A DNA stretch of 34,898 bases from Clostridiales bacterium (GTDB lineage Bacteria > Bacillota > Clostridia > Oscillospirales > Oscillospiraceae), in contig JAJQFJ010000083.1 of the NCBI GenBank assembly GCA_021201185.1, positions 1-34,898 on the forward strand, given 5' to 3'. Positions 25,162-33,381 of the stretch are shown here, one piece after another (the stretch's first letter is position 1; every line of letters begins with the position of its first letter). The notes beneath the pieces are model-generated. The model was not told where the DNA came from. It was given only the letters and a program-made list of their open reading frames with translations, and did not search any database. The translations under genes were made by a program, and so were the position numbers.

Positions 25162-27246
25162 ATGATGGCGAAATTCCGATTTGGCAGCCCCATCCAGACC
25201 GACGCTGTGGTCTGTGAGCTGCCCCTGTCTGCCCCGCCGGTGCCTTATTTCCAGGTGACGGAGGAGCCGTTGACCCTCTCCTGCCCCCTTCCGGAGGACG
25301 CCGTGGTTTATGGTCTGGGAGAGGCCGTCCGGGGCATCAACAAGCGGGGCTGGGTTTACGAGAGCAATAACACCGACCAGCCCTATCATACGGAGGACAA
25401 GCGTTCCCTCTACGGCTCCCACAACTTTCTCATGGTCAGCCGCCCGGAGTCGGTCTTTGCCCTCTTTGTGGACGACCCGGGGATGGTGCGCTTTGATGTG
25501 GGGTATACCCAGTGGGACAGGCTGACGGTGACGGTGGACTCCGGCAGCGCGGATGTGTACGTCTTTGACGGGGACACGGAGACAGAGGTAGTCCGGGCCT
25601 TCCGGGGCATCATCGGCCGGAGCTATCTGCCTCCCAAGTGGGCCTTCGGCTTCGGACAGAGCCGCTGGAGCTACGCCACCGAGGGGGAGGTCCGGGAGGT
25701 GGTGGAGAACTACCGGGAGCGGGGCTTCCCGCTGGACGCCGTGTGCCTGGACATCGACTACATGGATCACTACAAAAACTTCACAGTGGACACCCGGGCC
25801 TTCCCTGACCTGAAGGGCCTTGCCGCTGAGCTGAAGGGGGAGGGGGTCCATCTGGTCCCCATCATCGACGCCGGGGTGAAGCAGGAGAAGGGCTACGATG
25901 TCTGCGACGAGGGCCTGGAAAAGGGCTATTTCTGCACCGACATCACCGGACAGACCTTCCGGGCCGTCGTCTGGCCGGGACTGGTGTACTTCCCCGACTT
26001 TCTGAATCCCAAGGCCCGGGACTGGTTCGGGGAGAAGTACCGCTTCCTGCTGGAGCAGGGCATCGAGGGCTTCTGGAACGACATGAACGAACCGGCTATC
26101 TTCTACTCCCCCCGGCAGCTGAACGCCGCCATCGGCTCGCTGGCCCGGTTCCAGGACCAGGAGGAGCTGGACCTGACAGCGTTCAGCGACTTCTCCGACC
26201 TGGTCTCCGCCCTGAAAAACAGTCCGGAGGACTACCGGAGCTTTTACCACACCCTCCCGGACGGCAGCCGGGTGCGCCACGACCGGGTGCACAACCTCTA
26301 CGGCTCCGCCATGACCCGCGCAGCCGGAGAGGGATTGCAGCGCCTCTCCCCGGACCGCCGGACACTGCTCTTTTCCAGGGCTTCCTATATAGGAGCGCAT
26401 CGGTATGGGGGCATCTGGCAGGGGGATAACCAGTCCTGGTGGAGCCATCTGGAGCTGAACATCAGGATGATGCCCAGCCTGAACATGGTGGGCTTTCTGT
26501 ACACCGGGGCCGACCTGGGAGGCTTCGGCGGCGACGTCACCGAGGAGCTGCTGTTTCGGTGGACGGCGTTCGGGGTGTTCACCCCCCTGATGCGGAATCA
26601 CTCCGCCATCGGTACCCGCCGCCAGGAGCTGTACTACTGGCCCCGGTGGGAGATGCTGCGGGATCTGGTGTCCCTGCGCTATTTCCTGCTGCCCTACCTA
26701 TACAGCGAGTATATGAAGGCGGCGCTGAACGACGGGATGCTGTTCCGGCCCCTGGCCTTCGATTACCGGGACGACCCCCAGGCAGTTCAGGCGGAGGACC
26801 AGCTTCTTCTGGGGGAGAGCGTCATGCTGGCCCCGGTGTACCGGCAGAACGCCACGGGACGTTATGTCTACCTGCCGGAGGAGATGAAACTGCTCCGCCT
26901 CCGCCGCCCGGGGGTGTGGACGGAGGAGATATTGCCCGCCGGACATCACTATATCCCCGTGGCCCTGGACGAGGTGCCCCTGTTCCTTCGTCCGGACCGG
27001 CTGGTCCCTGTGACGGTGGAGGTGGGACATTCGGTGGAGGATACGGACTTTTCCCGGCTCTCCCTGCTGTCCTTCGTCCGGGAGGAGGCCCACTATCTGC
27101 TCTACGACGACGACGGATTCAGCCGGACCTACAGTGAGCAGACCAACTACACCGCTATCACCCTGACCCGGGACGGGAAACTGTCTGCCCTTGGAAGCAA
27201 GACCGTCCTGTCACCCGACGACGCCTTTGGAAAGGAGAGACCGTAA
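25162..27246 (+). CDS. Glycoside hydrolase family 31, alpha-glucosidase-like
   Basis: A 694-residue cytoplasmic (no signal peptide) GH31 enzyme, which cleaves alpha-glycosidic bonds from oligosaccharide ends with retention. An N-terminal beta-sandwich (about 1-150, with YGLGEAVRGINKRG) is followed by the catalytic barrel: LPPKWAFGFGQSRWSY, DAVCLDIDYMD, the nucleophile Asp307 in GFWNDMNEPAIF, and the acid/base Asp422 in WQGDNQSWW. Then come YTGADLGGFGG, LMRNHSAIGTRRQE, and C-terminal sheet domains with LLYDDDGFSRTY. About 90 residues (310-400) after the nucleophile are longer than in many relatives. The exact sugar (maltose, isomaltose, sulfoquinovose and others) cannot be told. RBS AAAGGAG. 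Its stop codon directly abuts the DUF4250 start. Confidence 0.92.
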   Translation: MMAKFRFGSPIQTDAVVCELPLSAPPVPYFQVTEEPLTLSCPLPEDAVVYGLGEAVRGINKRGWVYESNNTDQPYHTEDKRSLYGSHNFLMVSRPESVFALFVDDPGMVRFDVGYTQWDRLTVTVDSGSADVYVFDGDTETEVVRAFRGIIGRSYLPPKWAFGFGQSRWSYATEGEVREVVENYRERGFPLDAVCLDIDYMDHYKNFTVDTRAFPDLKGLAAELKGEGVHLVPIIDAGVKQEKGYDVCDEGLEKGYFCTDITGQTFRAVVWPGLVYFPDFLNPKARDWFGEKYRFLLEQGIEGFWNDMNEPAIFYSPRQLNAAIGSLARFQDQEELDLTAFSDFSDLVSALKNSPEDYRSFYHTLPDGSRVRHDRVHNLYGSAMTRAAGEGLQRLSPDRRTLLFSRASYIGAHRYGGIWQGDNQSWWSHLELNIRMMPSLNMVGFLYTGADLGGFGGDVTEELLFRWTAFGVFTPLMRNHSAIGTRRQELYYWPRWEMLRDLVSLRYFLLPYLYSEYMKAALNDGMLFRPLAFDYRDDPQAVQAEDQLLLGESVMLAPVYRQNATGRYVYLPEEMKLLRLRRPGVWTEEILPAGHHYIPVALDEVPLFLRPDRLVPVTVEVGHSVEDTDFSRLSLLSFVREEAHYLLYDDDGFSRTYSEQTNYTAITLTRDGKLSALGSKTVLSPDDAFGKERP

Positions 27247-27420
27247 ATGCTGCCACAGGACCCAGTGATCCTGCTAAGTTATGTCAACACAAAGCTCCGG
27301 GACCAGTACCCCTCTCTGGATGCCCTCTGCGACGATCTGGAGACCGACCGGGCGCAGCTGGAGGAGACCCTTCGGGCCATCAACTACGAGTATTCACCGG
27401 AGCGGAATCAGTTCATCTGA
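27247..27420 (+). CDS. DUF4250 small protein
   Basis: A 57-residue protein beginning MLPQDPVILLSYVNTKLRDQ, with YPSLDALCDDLE and INYEYSPERNQFI. This matches the DUF4250 family of short, single-domain proteins common in Clostridia, with no known function. The start ATG follows the GH31 stop with no gap (TAAATG), and its RBS AAAGGAGA lies within the GH31 3' end, so the two are translationally coupled. The last 13 bases overlap the 3' end of the convergent SSB-like gene on the other strand. Predicted as helix-loop-helix, soluble, no cysteine cluster. Confidence 0.88.
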   Translation: MLPQDPVILLSYVNTKLRDQYPSLDALCDDLETDRAQLEETLRAINYEYSPERNQFI

Positions 27421-28040
27421 ACCGGTTCCGGCTCCACCAGCTCCATGGTCATGATGGACACCTCGAAGGCCACCCGTTTCGCCTGGCCCGCCTCGGTGAG
27501 CTTGGTGTACGCACGGCTCTGGAGCCTCCCCTCCAGGCGGATGCCGTCTCCCACGGCCAGACGGGCGCTGCGCTGGGCCAGCACGCCCCAGGCGATGCAG
27601 GGGAGATAGTCTGCCCGGCCGTATTTCCGGTTGACCGCCAGCATCAGATCGCAGATCTCCCGGCCCAGAGGGGTTTGGCGATAGTTTGGCTGTTTACATA
27701 GCACGCCGGCCAGGGTCAGCCGGTTGTCGTCCGGTTCCTCTCCGGCGTCCAGAAGGCTCCGGACCAGGACGGTGATGACCAGCCTGCTCCCCACGCCGCT
27801 GCGGTTGTTGTAGGAGCGGACCTCCCCCTCGGCGATCAGACGGTCCCCCGAGTGGACGGGATGTCCCTCCAGCACCGTCCGGGAGATGAGCAGGTTCACC
27901 TGGTCTGCCGCTCCGCTCAGACGGTACACCCGAAAGGGAAAACGGAAAAAATCCTCTCCGTGGTTGGCGTGGGAGAACTCCGGCTCCCCCATGGCCTGGC
28001 CCACCAGCCGGGCCCGGTTCTCATTCCAGTCTGTCAGCAT
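27408..28040 (-). CDS. SSB-like protein with two OB folds
   Basis: A 210-residue single-stranded-DNA-binding-type protein. Two OB-fold units are visible. Unit 1 (about 10-100) has ENRARLVGQAMGEPEFS, EDFFRFPFRVYRLSG and GDRLIAEGEVRSY. Unit 2 (about 105-205) has NRLTLAGVLCKQPNYRQTPLG, ICDLMLAVNRK, YLPCIAWGVLAQRS and GDGIRLEGRLQSRAY. Housekeeping SSB has one OB fold and an acidic Gly/Pro-rich tail ending in DIPF; both features differ here, so it is an accessory SSB or PriB-like protein. ATG 28040 is used, with AAGGGG nine bases upstream; the frame is open back to 28073. Convergent overlap with DUF4250. Confidence 0.82.
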   Translation of the reverse strand: MLTDWNENRARLVGQAMGEPEFSHANHGEDFFRFPFRVYRLSGAADQVNLLISRTVLEGHPVHSGDRLIAEGEVRSYNNRSGVGSRLVITVLVRSLLDAGEEPDDNRLTLAGVLCKQPNYRQTPLGREICDLMLAVNRKYGRADYLPCIAWGVLAQRSARLAVGDGIRLEGRLQSRAYTKLTEAGQAKRVAFEVSIMTMELVEPEPVQMN

Positions 28041-28140
28041 GGTATTGCACCCCTTCTTTGGATTTCGGTGCATTGTATGCGGGCGGTCCGGGAGAAATGA
28101 CCGGGGGAGGGGAGCTACGGTAAAACCGGCCCGCTTCCGG

Positions 28141-28169
28141 TTGACGGCGGGTCCGGGTCAGCCTATAAT
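28141..28169 (+). promoter_or_regulatory. Promoter for ridA
   Basis: TTGACG (28141-28146), a 17-bp spacer and perfect TATAAT (28164-28169). Expected start about 28176, giving a 55-nt leader. Confidence 0.85.
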
Positions 28170-28230
28170 AAGAGACGAAAAACAACCATCAGACGGCAGC
28201 AATGCCGGTATCAGGAAAGGATGCTGCACC

Positions 28231-28608
28231 ATGAAACAGATCATCACCGCGCCCGGAGCCCCCGCCGCCCTGGGCCCCTATTCCCACGCCGTCCAGGTGG
28301 GCGACCTCCTCTTTACCTCCGGCCAGGTCCCCCTGGTGCCGGAGACCGGCAAGCTGGCCGGGGACACCATCGAGGCCCAGGCCAACCAGGTGCTGGACAA
28401 TCTGGAGCAGGTGCTCCGGGCCGCCGGGCTGACCTTTGACGACGTGGTCAAGACCACTATCTTCCTCACCGACCTGGCGGACTTTGCCACGGTCAACGCC
28501 ATCTATGCCACCCGGTTCCCCTCCGCACCCCCCGCCCGCTCCTGCGTCCAGGTGGAGGCCCTGCCCGCCGGGGCAAAGATGGAGATGGAACTGATCGCCT
28601 CCAAATAA
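28231..28608 (+). CDS. ridA: RidA family enamine/imine deaminase
   Basis: A 125-residue trimeric protein that hydrolyses reactive 2-aminoacrylate and related imines from PLP enzymes such as serine and threonine dehydratases, protecting other PLP enzymes. The full family pattern is present: APAALGPYSHAVQVGDLLFTSGQ, DTIEAQANQVLDNLEQVL, VVKTTIFLTDLADFATVNAIY, and the active-site Arg in PPARSCVQVEALPAGAKMEMELIA. AGGAAAGGA lies 10 bases upstream of ATG 28231; a longer in-frame extension upstream is non-coding in character. It has its own consensus promoter and terminator. Confidence 0.96.
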   Translation: MKQIITAPGAPAALGPYSHAVQVGDLLFTSGQVPLVPETGKLAGDTIEAQANQVLDNLEQVLRAAGLTFDDVVKTTIFLTDLADFATVNAIYATRFPSAPPARSCVQVEALPAGAKMEMELIASK

Positions 28609-28633
28609 GAACGTCACCTCCGCCCTCTGAATC

Positions 28634-28666
28634 TCCCCTTCGGACGTCGGTTCGAAGGGGAATTTT
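28634..28666 (+). terminator. Terminator of ridA
   Basis: The perfect 9-bp stem TCCCCTTCG / CGAAGGGGA (28634-28642 and 28653-28661) is followed by ATTTTT. Confidence 0.9.
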
Positions 28667-28731
28667 TCCGCCATACCGTATCGCACAAATTTAGAACCTG
28701 CGGATTTTGGCAGACTTGAGCTTTCTTTCTC

Positions 28732-28760
28732 TTGCGTCCGCCCTTTTGTTATGGTAAACT
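28732..28760 (+). promoter_or_regulatory. Promoter for the MBOAT-DHHW operon
   Basis: TTGCGT (28732-28737), a 17-bp spacer and TAAACT (28755-28760). Expected start near 28767, leaving about 150 nt of untranslated leader. Confidence 0.6.
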
Positions 28761-28766
28761 TAAAAA

Positions 28767-28917
28767 GCGGCCCGATACGCGGTGGGGGCGGCGACCTGAT
28801 GTCGAATCCTGCCGGAAGCGGGCGGTGTAAATTTCTTCCGGTTCTTTTCCCCCGGCGCTGTTCATAGGCTGGGGTGCTGTATTTGGCCTTTGCTGCCGCT
28901 GGGTATGGTGATCTGCC
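28767..28917 (+). promoter_or_regulatory. Structured 5' leader of the MBOAT-DHHW operon (riboswitch candidate)
   Basis: About 150 nt without a supported gene, GC-rich, with several short stems: CGAC/GTCG around CTGAT (28793-28805), CCTGC/GCGGG closing a CGGAA loop, and CCGGAAG / CTTCCGG nested over it. GGGGG (28784-28788) can also pair with CCCCC downstream (28849-28853). It does not match any riboswitch consensus I can recall. The stretch 28667-28731 before the promoter shows nothing. Confidence 0.45.
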
Positions 28918-30372
28918 TTGGTTTTTTCAAGCCTGTTTTTTGTGTTCGCCTTTCTGCCCCTGAATCTGTTGTGCTACCACCTGGTGCCGGGAATCAGGGC
29001 TAAAAATATCGTCATGATCTGCTTCTCCCTGGTGTTCTATGCCTGGGCGGGGCCGAAATATGTGCTGCTGTTGGTGGGGATGACCCTGGCGGACTGGCTG
29101 TTCTGCCTGGGGATGGACCGGGCCGGGAGCGGCTATCGGTTTCGGAGATTTTGTCTGATCGGGGCATTGGCGGTCAACCTGGGCCTGCTGTGTATTTTTA
29201 AATATCTGGGCTTTCTGCTGGATACTACCAACGGCTGGTTCGGCTGGCCGGAATCGGTGCCGGAGATCGTCTTGCCCATCGGCATCAGCTTTTACACCTT
29301 CCAGCTCATCAGCTATGTGGTGGACGTGTACCGCCGGGAGGTACCTGCCCAGCGGAGCTTCTGGAAGCTGCTGCTGTACGTCAGCCTGTTCCACCAGTGC
29401 ATAGCCGGCCCCATCGTCCGCTATCAGGATGTGGCGGACGAGATCGACTACCGCACCGTCACCCGAAAGGACATGGCGGAGGGCTCCGCCCGGTTCGTGG
29501 TGGGCCTGGCGAAAAAGGCCATGCTGGCCAACCCCTGCGGGACCCTGGCGGATACCTTCCTGGTCTCCTCCTCCGCTACGGCGGCGGAGATGCTGACCAC
29601 CCTGTCCGGGCGGTCCACCCTCTCCCTGTGGCTGGGGGTGCTGGCCTATACGTTACAGATCTATCTGGACTTCTCCGCCTATTCAGACATGGCCATCGGC
29701 ATGGGGCGGATGATCGGCTTCCACTATCGGGAAAACTTCGACTATCCGTACATCGCGAAATCGGTCACCGAGTTCTGGCGGCGGTGGCATATGTCGTTGA
29801 GCAGCTTCTTCCGGGATTATGTCTACATCCCCCTGGGGGGCAACCGGTGCAGTACCCTGTGCCATCTGCGCAACATGACGGTGGTGTGGCTGCTCACCGG
29901 ACTGTGGCACGGCGCGGACTGGAATTTTATCCTGTGGGGACTGTACTACCTCATCTTCCTGATTCTGGAGAAGTATGTCCTGAAGGGCGTTCTGGAGCGG
30001 ACGCCCGCCCTTTTGAAGCATTGCTATCTGCTGCTGGTGGCGGCGGTGGGCTGGCTCATCTTCCGCACCACTGACCTGCCCAGCCTGTGGGCTGCCCTCA
30101 AGGGTCTGGTGGGGATCGGCACCTCGGCCTACGACCTGGAGACGGTCATTCAACTGAGAAGCAACTTTGTGTTCCTCATCGTGGCGGTCCTGGCCTGCAC
30201 CCCTCTGGCCCAGAATCTCTACCGCCGGGCGGACCGGGCGGTGGCGGGCATGCCTATCCTGCAAAAGGGGTGGACGGTGGTCCAGTGCGCCGTTCCGGTG
30301 CTGCTGCTCATTCTCTCCACCGCCGCGCTGGTGGGAGATCAGTACAATCCCTTCCTCTATTTCCGTTTCTAA
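28918..30372 (+). CDS. MBOAT family membrane O-acyltransferase (AlgI/DltB-like)
   Basis: A 484-residue polytopic membrane enzyme that passes acyl (usually acetyl) groups across the membrane to extracellular polymers. The start is a TTG: the resulting MVFSSLFFVFAFLPLNLLCY is the canonical AlgI N-terminus, an in-frame TGA lies at 28909, and no ATG fits. The MBOAT landmarks are QIYLDFSAYSDMAIGMGRM, NFDYPYIAKSVTEFWRRWHMSL (conserved His291), FRDYVYIPLGGN and LLTGLWHGADWNF (catalytic His331). The RBS is poor (GGTATGGTGATC). With the structured leader and TTG start, translation looks regulated. The DHHW gene follows after 12 bp, the usual AlgI/AlgJ-like pairing. The acceptor polymer is unknown. Confidence 0.93.
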   Translation: MVFSSLFFVFAFLPLNLLCYHLVPGIRAKNIVMICFSLVFYAWAGPKYVLLLVGMTLADWLFCLGMDRAGSGYRFRRFCLIGALAVNLGLLCIFKYLGFLLDTTNGWFGWPESVPEIVLPIGISFYTFQLISYVVDVYRREVPAQRSFWKLLLYVSLFHQCIAGPIVRYQDVADEIDYRTVTRKDMAEGSARFVVGLAKKAMLANPCGTLADTFLVSSSATAAEMLTTLSGRSTLSLWLGVLAYTLQIYLDFSAYSDMAIGMGRMIGFHYRENFDYPYIAKSVTEFWRRWHMSLSSFFRDYVYIPLGGNRCSTLCHLRNMTVVWLLTGLWHGADWNFILWGLYYLIFLILEKYVLKGVLERTPALLKHCYLLLVAAVGWLIFRTTDLPSLWAALKGLVGIGTSAYDLETVIQLRSNFVFLIVAVLACTPLAQNLYRRADRAVAGMPILQKGWTVVQCAVPVLLLILSTAALVGDQYNPFLYFRF

Positions 30373-30384
30373 GGTGGTGTAACC

Positions 30385-31986
30385 ATGGCGGACGGCAAAC
30401 GGCCTTCCCCTTTTCAGGGCCTGAAACATCTGATCAATCGCATCCAGTGGCGGGCCTATGCCTTTTTCCACCGCTCCCGGCGGGAGCCCTATGCCCTCTA
30501 TGAGGAGCACGCCCCCCGGAAACGGGCCAGGGGTCTTCGGCCCCGGGTCGTCACCTTCGGGGTGGCGCTGGCGGTCCTGACCGTTCTGGCCATGATCTAT
30601 CCCCTGCGGCCCACCTATTCGGAGCAGGAGCGGCGCAACCTGACGGAGTTCCCGGAGCTCTCCCTCAGCGCCCTGGCGGACGGTAGCTATTTTGACGACA
30701 TCAGCACCTGGTTTGCGGACACCTTCCCCCTGCGGGACACCTTCCTCACTCTGCAAAACAGCGTGGAGCGGCTCTACGGCATCCAGACCCACACCATCAC
30801 CGGCGAGGTGACACAGGGGGACGAGATACCGGAGGTCGCCTCCAGCGACAGCACCGGGGACGAGGACAGCAGCGGGGAGACCGTCCAGACCGGGGACGAT
30901 GTCCAGACGGTCGAGTCGGAGGAGAGCGACACACCGGACAGCGACACTCCGTCCGAAGACGGCGAGGTGACCGCGGCCCCCGGCGACGCCGAGGCGATCT
31001 CCAACGACGAGACAGACGCGGCGACCGGGGAGGAAGAGGAAGGGCTGGTCGTTCCCGAGCTGGACGACGACGCCGAGGTGGAAAAGCTCAGCGCCGTGCT
31101 CACCATCGACAACGCCGGGTATGAGTATTATAACTTCGTCCTCTCCTACGCTGACGAATACACCGCCGCCATCAACAGCGCGGCGGAGCAGCTGGAGGGC
31201 ATCTCCAACGTCTACTCCATCATCGTCCCCAACAGCATGGGCATCTGCGTCCCGGAGGACGTGCAGGAGTACGCCAACACCTCTGATCAGGAGGCGGCCA
31301 TCGAGTATATGAACTCCTGCCTCAGCGACCAGGTGACCGCCATTCCGGTGTATCACACCCTGCTGAAGTACTATCTGGAGGGGGAGTACCTCTACTTCCG
31401 CACCGACCACCACTGGACGGCCCTGGGCGCCTATCGGGCCTATGAGAAGTTCGCCGAGGCGGCGGGCTTCACTGCCACTCCTCTGGAAGATTATACAGAA
31501 CACGTCTATGAGGGCTTCCTGGGCACCTTCTACAGCGACACCAATTCGGAGGCCATGGCGGAGACCCCGGACACCGTCTACGCCTACGAGGCCCCTTCCA
31601 CCAACAACATCCACATCACCAACAGCGAGATGACCAACTGGCTCTATCTGGTCATCGCCAACGTGGACAATTCCTCCGCCGCCAACAAGTACGGCACCTT
31701 TATCGGCGGGGACAACGCCTACAGCTATATTGAGAACCCCAACCTGGACGACGGCTCCGCCATCATGCTCATCAAGGAGTCCTACGGCAACGCCTTCGCC
31801 CCCTTCCTCATCGAGAACTACCAGTATGTCTATATCATCGACTACCGGTATATCTCCCAGGTGGACAGCCGGGGTATCAAGGAGATGTGCGAGGACCTGA
31901 ACATTCAGGATGTGCTCTTCCTGAACACCATCTCCACCACCCGGGCGGAAAACCTGATTCAGAAGCTGGCGGCCTTTGTGGGATAA
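30385..31986 (+). CDS. DHHW family (AlgJ/AlgX-like) acyl-transfer partner, membrane-anchored
   Basis: A 533-residue protein. A basic cytoplasmic head (1-52) precedes one membrane helix (about 54-73), then an extracellular SGNH-hydrolase-like domain split by an acidic Asp/Glu/Ser/Thr linker (about 140-232). The family motif is exact: YFRTDHHWTALGAY with Asp341, His342, His343, Trp344. The probable nucleophile is Ser466 in IKESYGNAFAPFL. In AlgJ/AlgX relatives Ser, Asp and His move acetyl groups delivered by the MBOAT protein onto a polysaccharide. It lies 12 bp after the MBOAT stop, with RBS AAGGTGG in the gap, and its own terminator follows. The roughly 90-residue acidic insert is unusual and probably a flexible spacer. 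Confidence 0.9.
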   Translation: MADGKRPSPFQGLKHLINRIQWRAYAFFHRSRREPYALYEEHAPRKRARGLRPRVVTFGVALAVLTVLAMIYPLRPTYSEQERRNLTEFPELSLSALADGSYFDDISTWFADTFPLRDTFLTLQNSVERLYGIQTHTITGEVTQGDEIPEVASSDSTGDEDSSGETVQTGDDVQTVESEESDTPDSDTPSEDGEVTAAPGDAEAISNDETDAATGEEEEGLVVPELDDDAEVEKLSAVLTIDNAGYEYYNFVLSYADEYTAAINSAAEQLEGISNVYSIIVPNSMGICVPEDVQEYANTSDQEAAIEYMNSCLSDQVTAIPVYHTLLKYYLEGEYLYFRTDHHWTALGAYRAYEKFAEAAGFTATPLEDYTEHVYEGFLGTFYSDTNSEAMAETPDTVYAYEAPSTNNIHITNSEMTNWLYLVIANVDNSSAANKYGTFIGGDNAYSYIENPNLDDGSAIMLIKESYGNAFAPFLIENYQYVYIIDYRYISQVDSRGIKEMCEDLNIQDVLFLNTISTTRAENLIQKLAAFVG

Positions 31987-32005
31987 GCCGTCAGGCCAAT
32001 ACAAA

Positions 32006-32055
32006 AGCGCAGCCCTCACCGCAGGAAATACGCCGCAGTGAGGGCTGTGCTTTTT
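32006..32055. terminator. Bidirectional terminator between the DHHW gene and purD
   Basis: The long stem AGCGCAGCCCTCAC / GTGAGGGCTGTGCT (32006-32019 and 32038-32051, one G-T pair) has TTTTT after it on the plus strand and TTTTG on the minus. Confidence 0.9.
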
Positions 32056-32084
32056 CATTTTTCAGCGGGAATCGGAGGGAAAAA

Positions 32085-33347
32085 TCAGTCCACCCACACC
32101 TTCCCGATATCGGTGCGGAAGTGCATATCTGTCCACCGAATGGGGGAGGCCGCCTCATAGGCCCGGGCGACTGCCTGCTTCAGGTCGTCGCCGGTGGCGG
32201 TGACGCCCAGCACCCGGCCCCCGTTGGTGGTATAGACCCCGTCGGACAGCCTGGTCCCGGCGTGGAACACGGTGGCCCAATCCGGCACCTGCTCCAGACC
32301 GGAGATGGGATAGCCCTTCTGATAGCTCAGAGGATAGCCGCCGGAGGCCAGCACCAGGCAGCAGGCGGCTCCGGACTTCCAGCGGATGTCCATCCGGTCC
32401 AGAGTGCCGTCCACGCAGGCCTCAAAAATGTCCATCAGGTCGGTGTCCAGCATGGACAGAAGGGGCGGGGTCTCCGGGTCGCCGAACCGGGCGTTGTACT
32501 CCACCACCTTGGGCCCCTCCGGGGTGAGCATCAGGCCGAAGTAGAGCACCCCCTTGAAGGGACGGCCCTCCGCCTTCATGGCCGCCAGGGTGGGCCGGAA
32601 GATGGTCTCCTCACACTGGCGGGCGATCTCCGGGGTGTAGTTGGGAGAGGGGCAGAAAGCGCCCATGCCGCCGGTGTTGGGGCCGAGGTTGCCGTCATAG
32701 GCCCGCTTGTGGTCCTGAGAGGACAGCATGGGGACGACGGTCTCCCCGTCGGCAAAGGCCAGCACCGTGACCTCCGGCCCGGTCATGCACTCCTCAATGA
32801 CCACGGTGGAGCCGGAGGCGCCGAACTTGCCGTTCTCCATCATGTCCCGGACGGCCTGCTTGGCTTCGTCCACGGTGGCAGCCACCGTGACGCCCTTGCC
32901 CAGAGCCAGGCCGTCCGCCTTGACCACGATGGGAGCGCCCTCCCGGTCGATGTAGGCCAGGGCCTCGCTCTCGTCGGTAAAGGTCTGATATTTGGCGGTG
33001 GGGATGTGATACTTCTTCATCAGCTCCTTGGAGAAGGCCTTGGACGCCTCGATGATGGCGGCGTTGGCCCGGGGGCCAAAGGCCCGGATACCCGCCGCCT
33101 CCAGAGCGTCCACCATGCCCAGAGCCAGGGGGTCGTCCGGAGCCACCACCACAAAGTCCATGGCGTTCTCTTTGGCCCAGCTGACCATCCCCTCGATGTC
33201 CGTCGCCCCGATGGGGACGCAGGTGGCCACCTGAGAGATGCCGCCGTTTCCGGGGACGCAGTACAGCTCCGTCACCCTGGGGGACTGGGCCAGCTTCCAA
33301 CAGATGGCGTGCTCCCGGCCGCCGCCGCCGACTACTAATACCTTCAT
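32085..33347 (-). CDS. purD: Phosphoribosylamine-glycine ligase (GAR synthetase)
   Basis: A 420-residue ATP-grasp enzyme that joins phosphoribosylamine to glycine, step two of purine synthesis. Seen are MKVLVVGGGGREHAICWKL, the DDPLALGMVDALEAAGIRAFGP segment, ATP-grasp strands (PIVVKADGLALGKGVTV, VVIEECMTGPEVTVLAF), SSQDHKRAYDGNLGPNTGGMGA, and the C-terminal metal ligands in VVEYNARFGDPE. AAGGAG lies nine bases before ATG 33347; a nearer ATG at 33354 is in another frame. It is last in the purH-AKR-purD set, with a 34-bp gap behind the reductase gene. Confidence 0.97.
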   Translation of the reverse strand: MKVLVVGGGGREHAICWKLAQSPRVTELYCVPGNGGISQVATCVPIGATDIEGMVSWAKENAMDFVVVAPDDPLALGMVDALEAAGIRAFGPRANAAIIEASKAFSKELMKKYHIPTAKYQTFTDESEALAYIDREGAPIVVKADGLALGKGVTVAATVDEAKQAVRDMMENGKFGASGSTVVIEECMTGPEVTVLAFADGETVVPMLSSQDHKRAYDGNLGPNTGGMGAFCPSPNYTPEIARQCEETIFRPTLAAMKAEGRPFKGVLYFGLMLTPEGPKVVEYNARFGDPETPPLLSMLDTDLMDIFEACVDGTLDRMDIRWKSGAACCLVLASGGYPLSYQKGYPISGLEQVPDWATVFHAGTRLSDGVYTTNGGRVLGVTATGDDLKQAVARAYEAASPIRWTDMHFRTDIGKVWVD

Positions 33348-33381
33348 CTTTCATAGCTCCTTTTTGATTGTGATAACTGTC

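Noticed and set aside
28649..28656. GGTTCGAA, reminiscent of a tRNA T-loop
   Set aside because: It is part of the loop and stem of the ridA terminator; no acceptor or anticodon stem fits around it.
28751..28867. 38-codon open frame in the MBOAT leader
   Set aside because: Its ATG lies inside the probable -10 region, it has no RBS, and its product is low-complexity.
28767..28917. Leader segment loosely resembling the Firmicute SRP RNA
   Set aside because: Only a short AATCC-hairpin-AATT stretch is alike; the diagnostic domain IV sequence and the rest of the Alu domain are absent.
29683..32058. 791-codon open frame antisense to the MBOAT and DHHW genes
   Set aside because: It spans two well-supported genes and a terminator, and shows only low-complexity composition.
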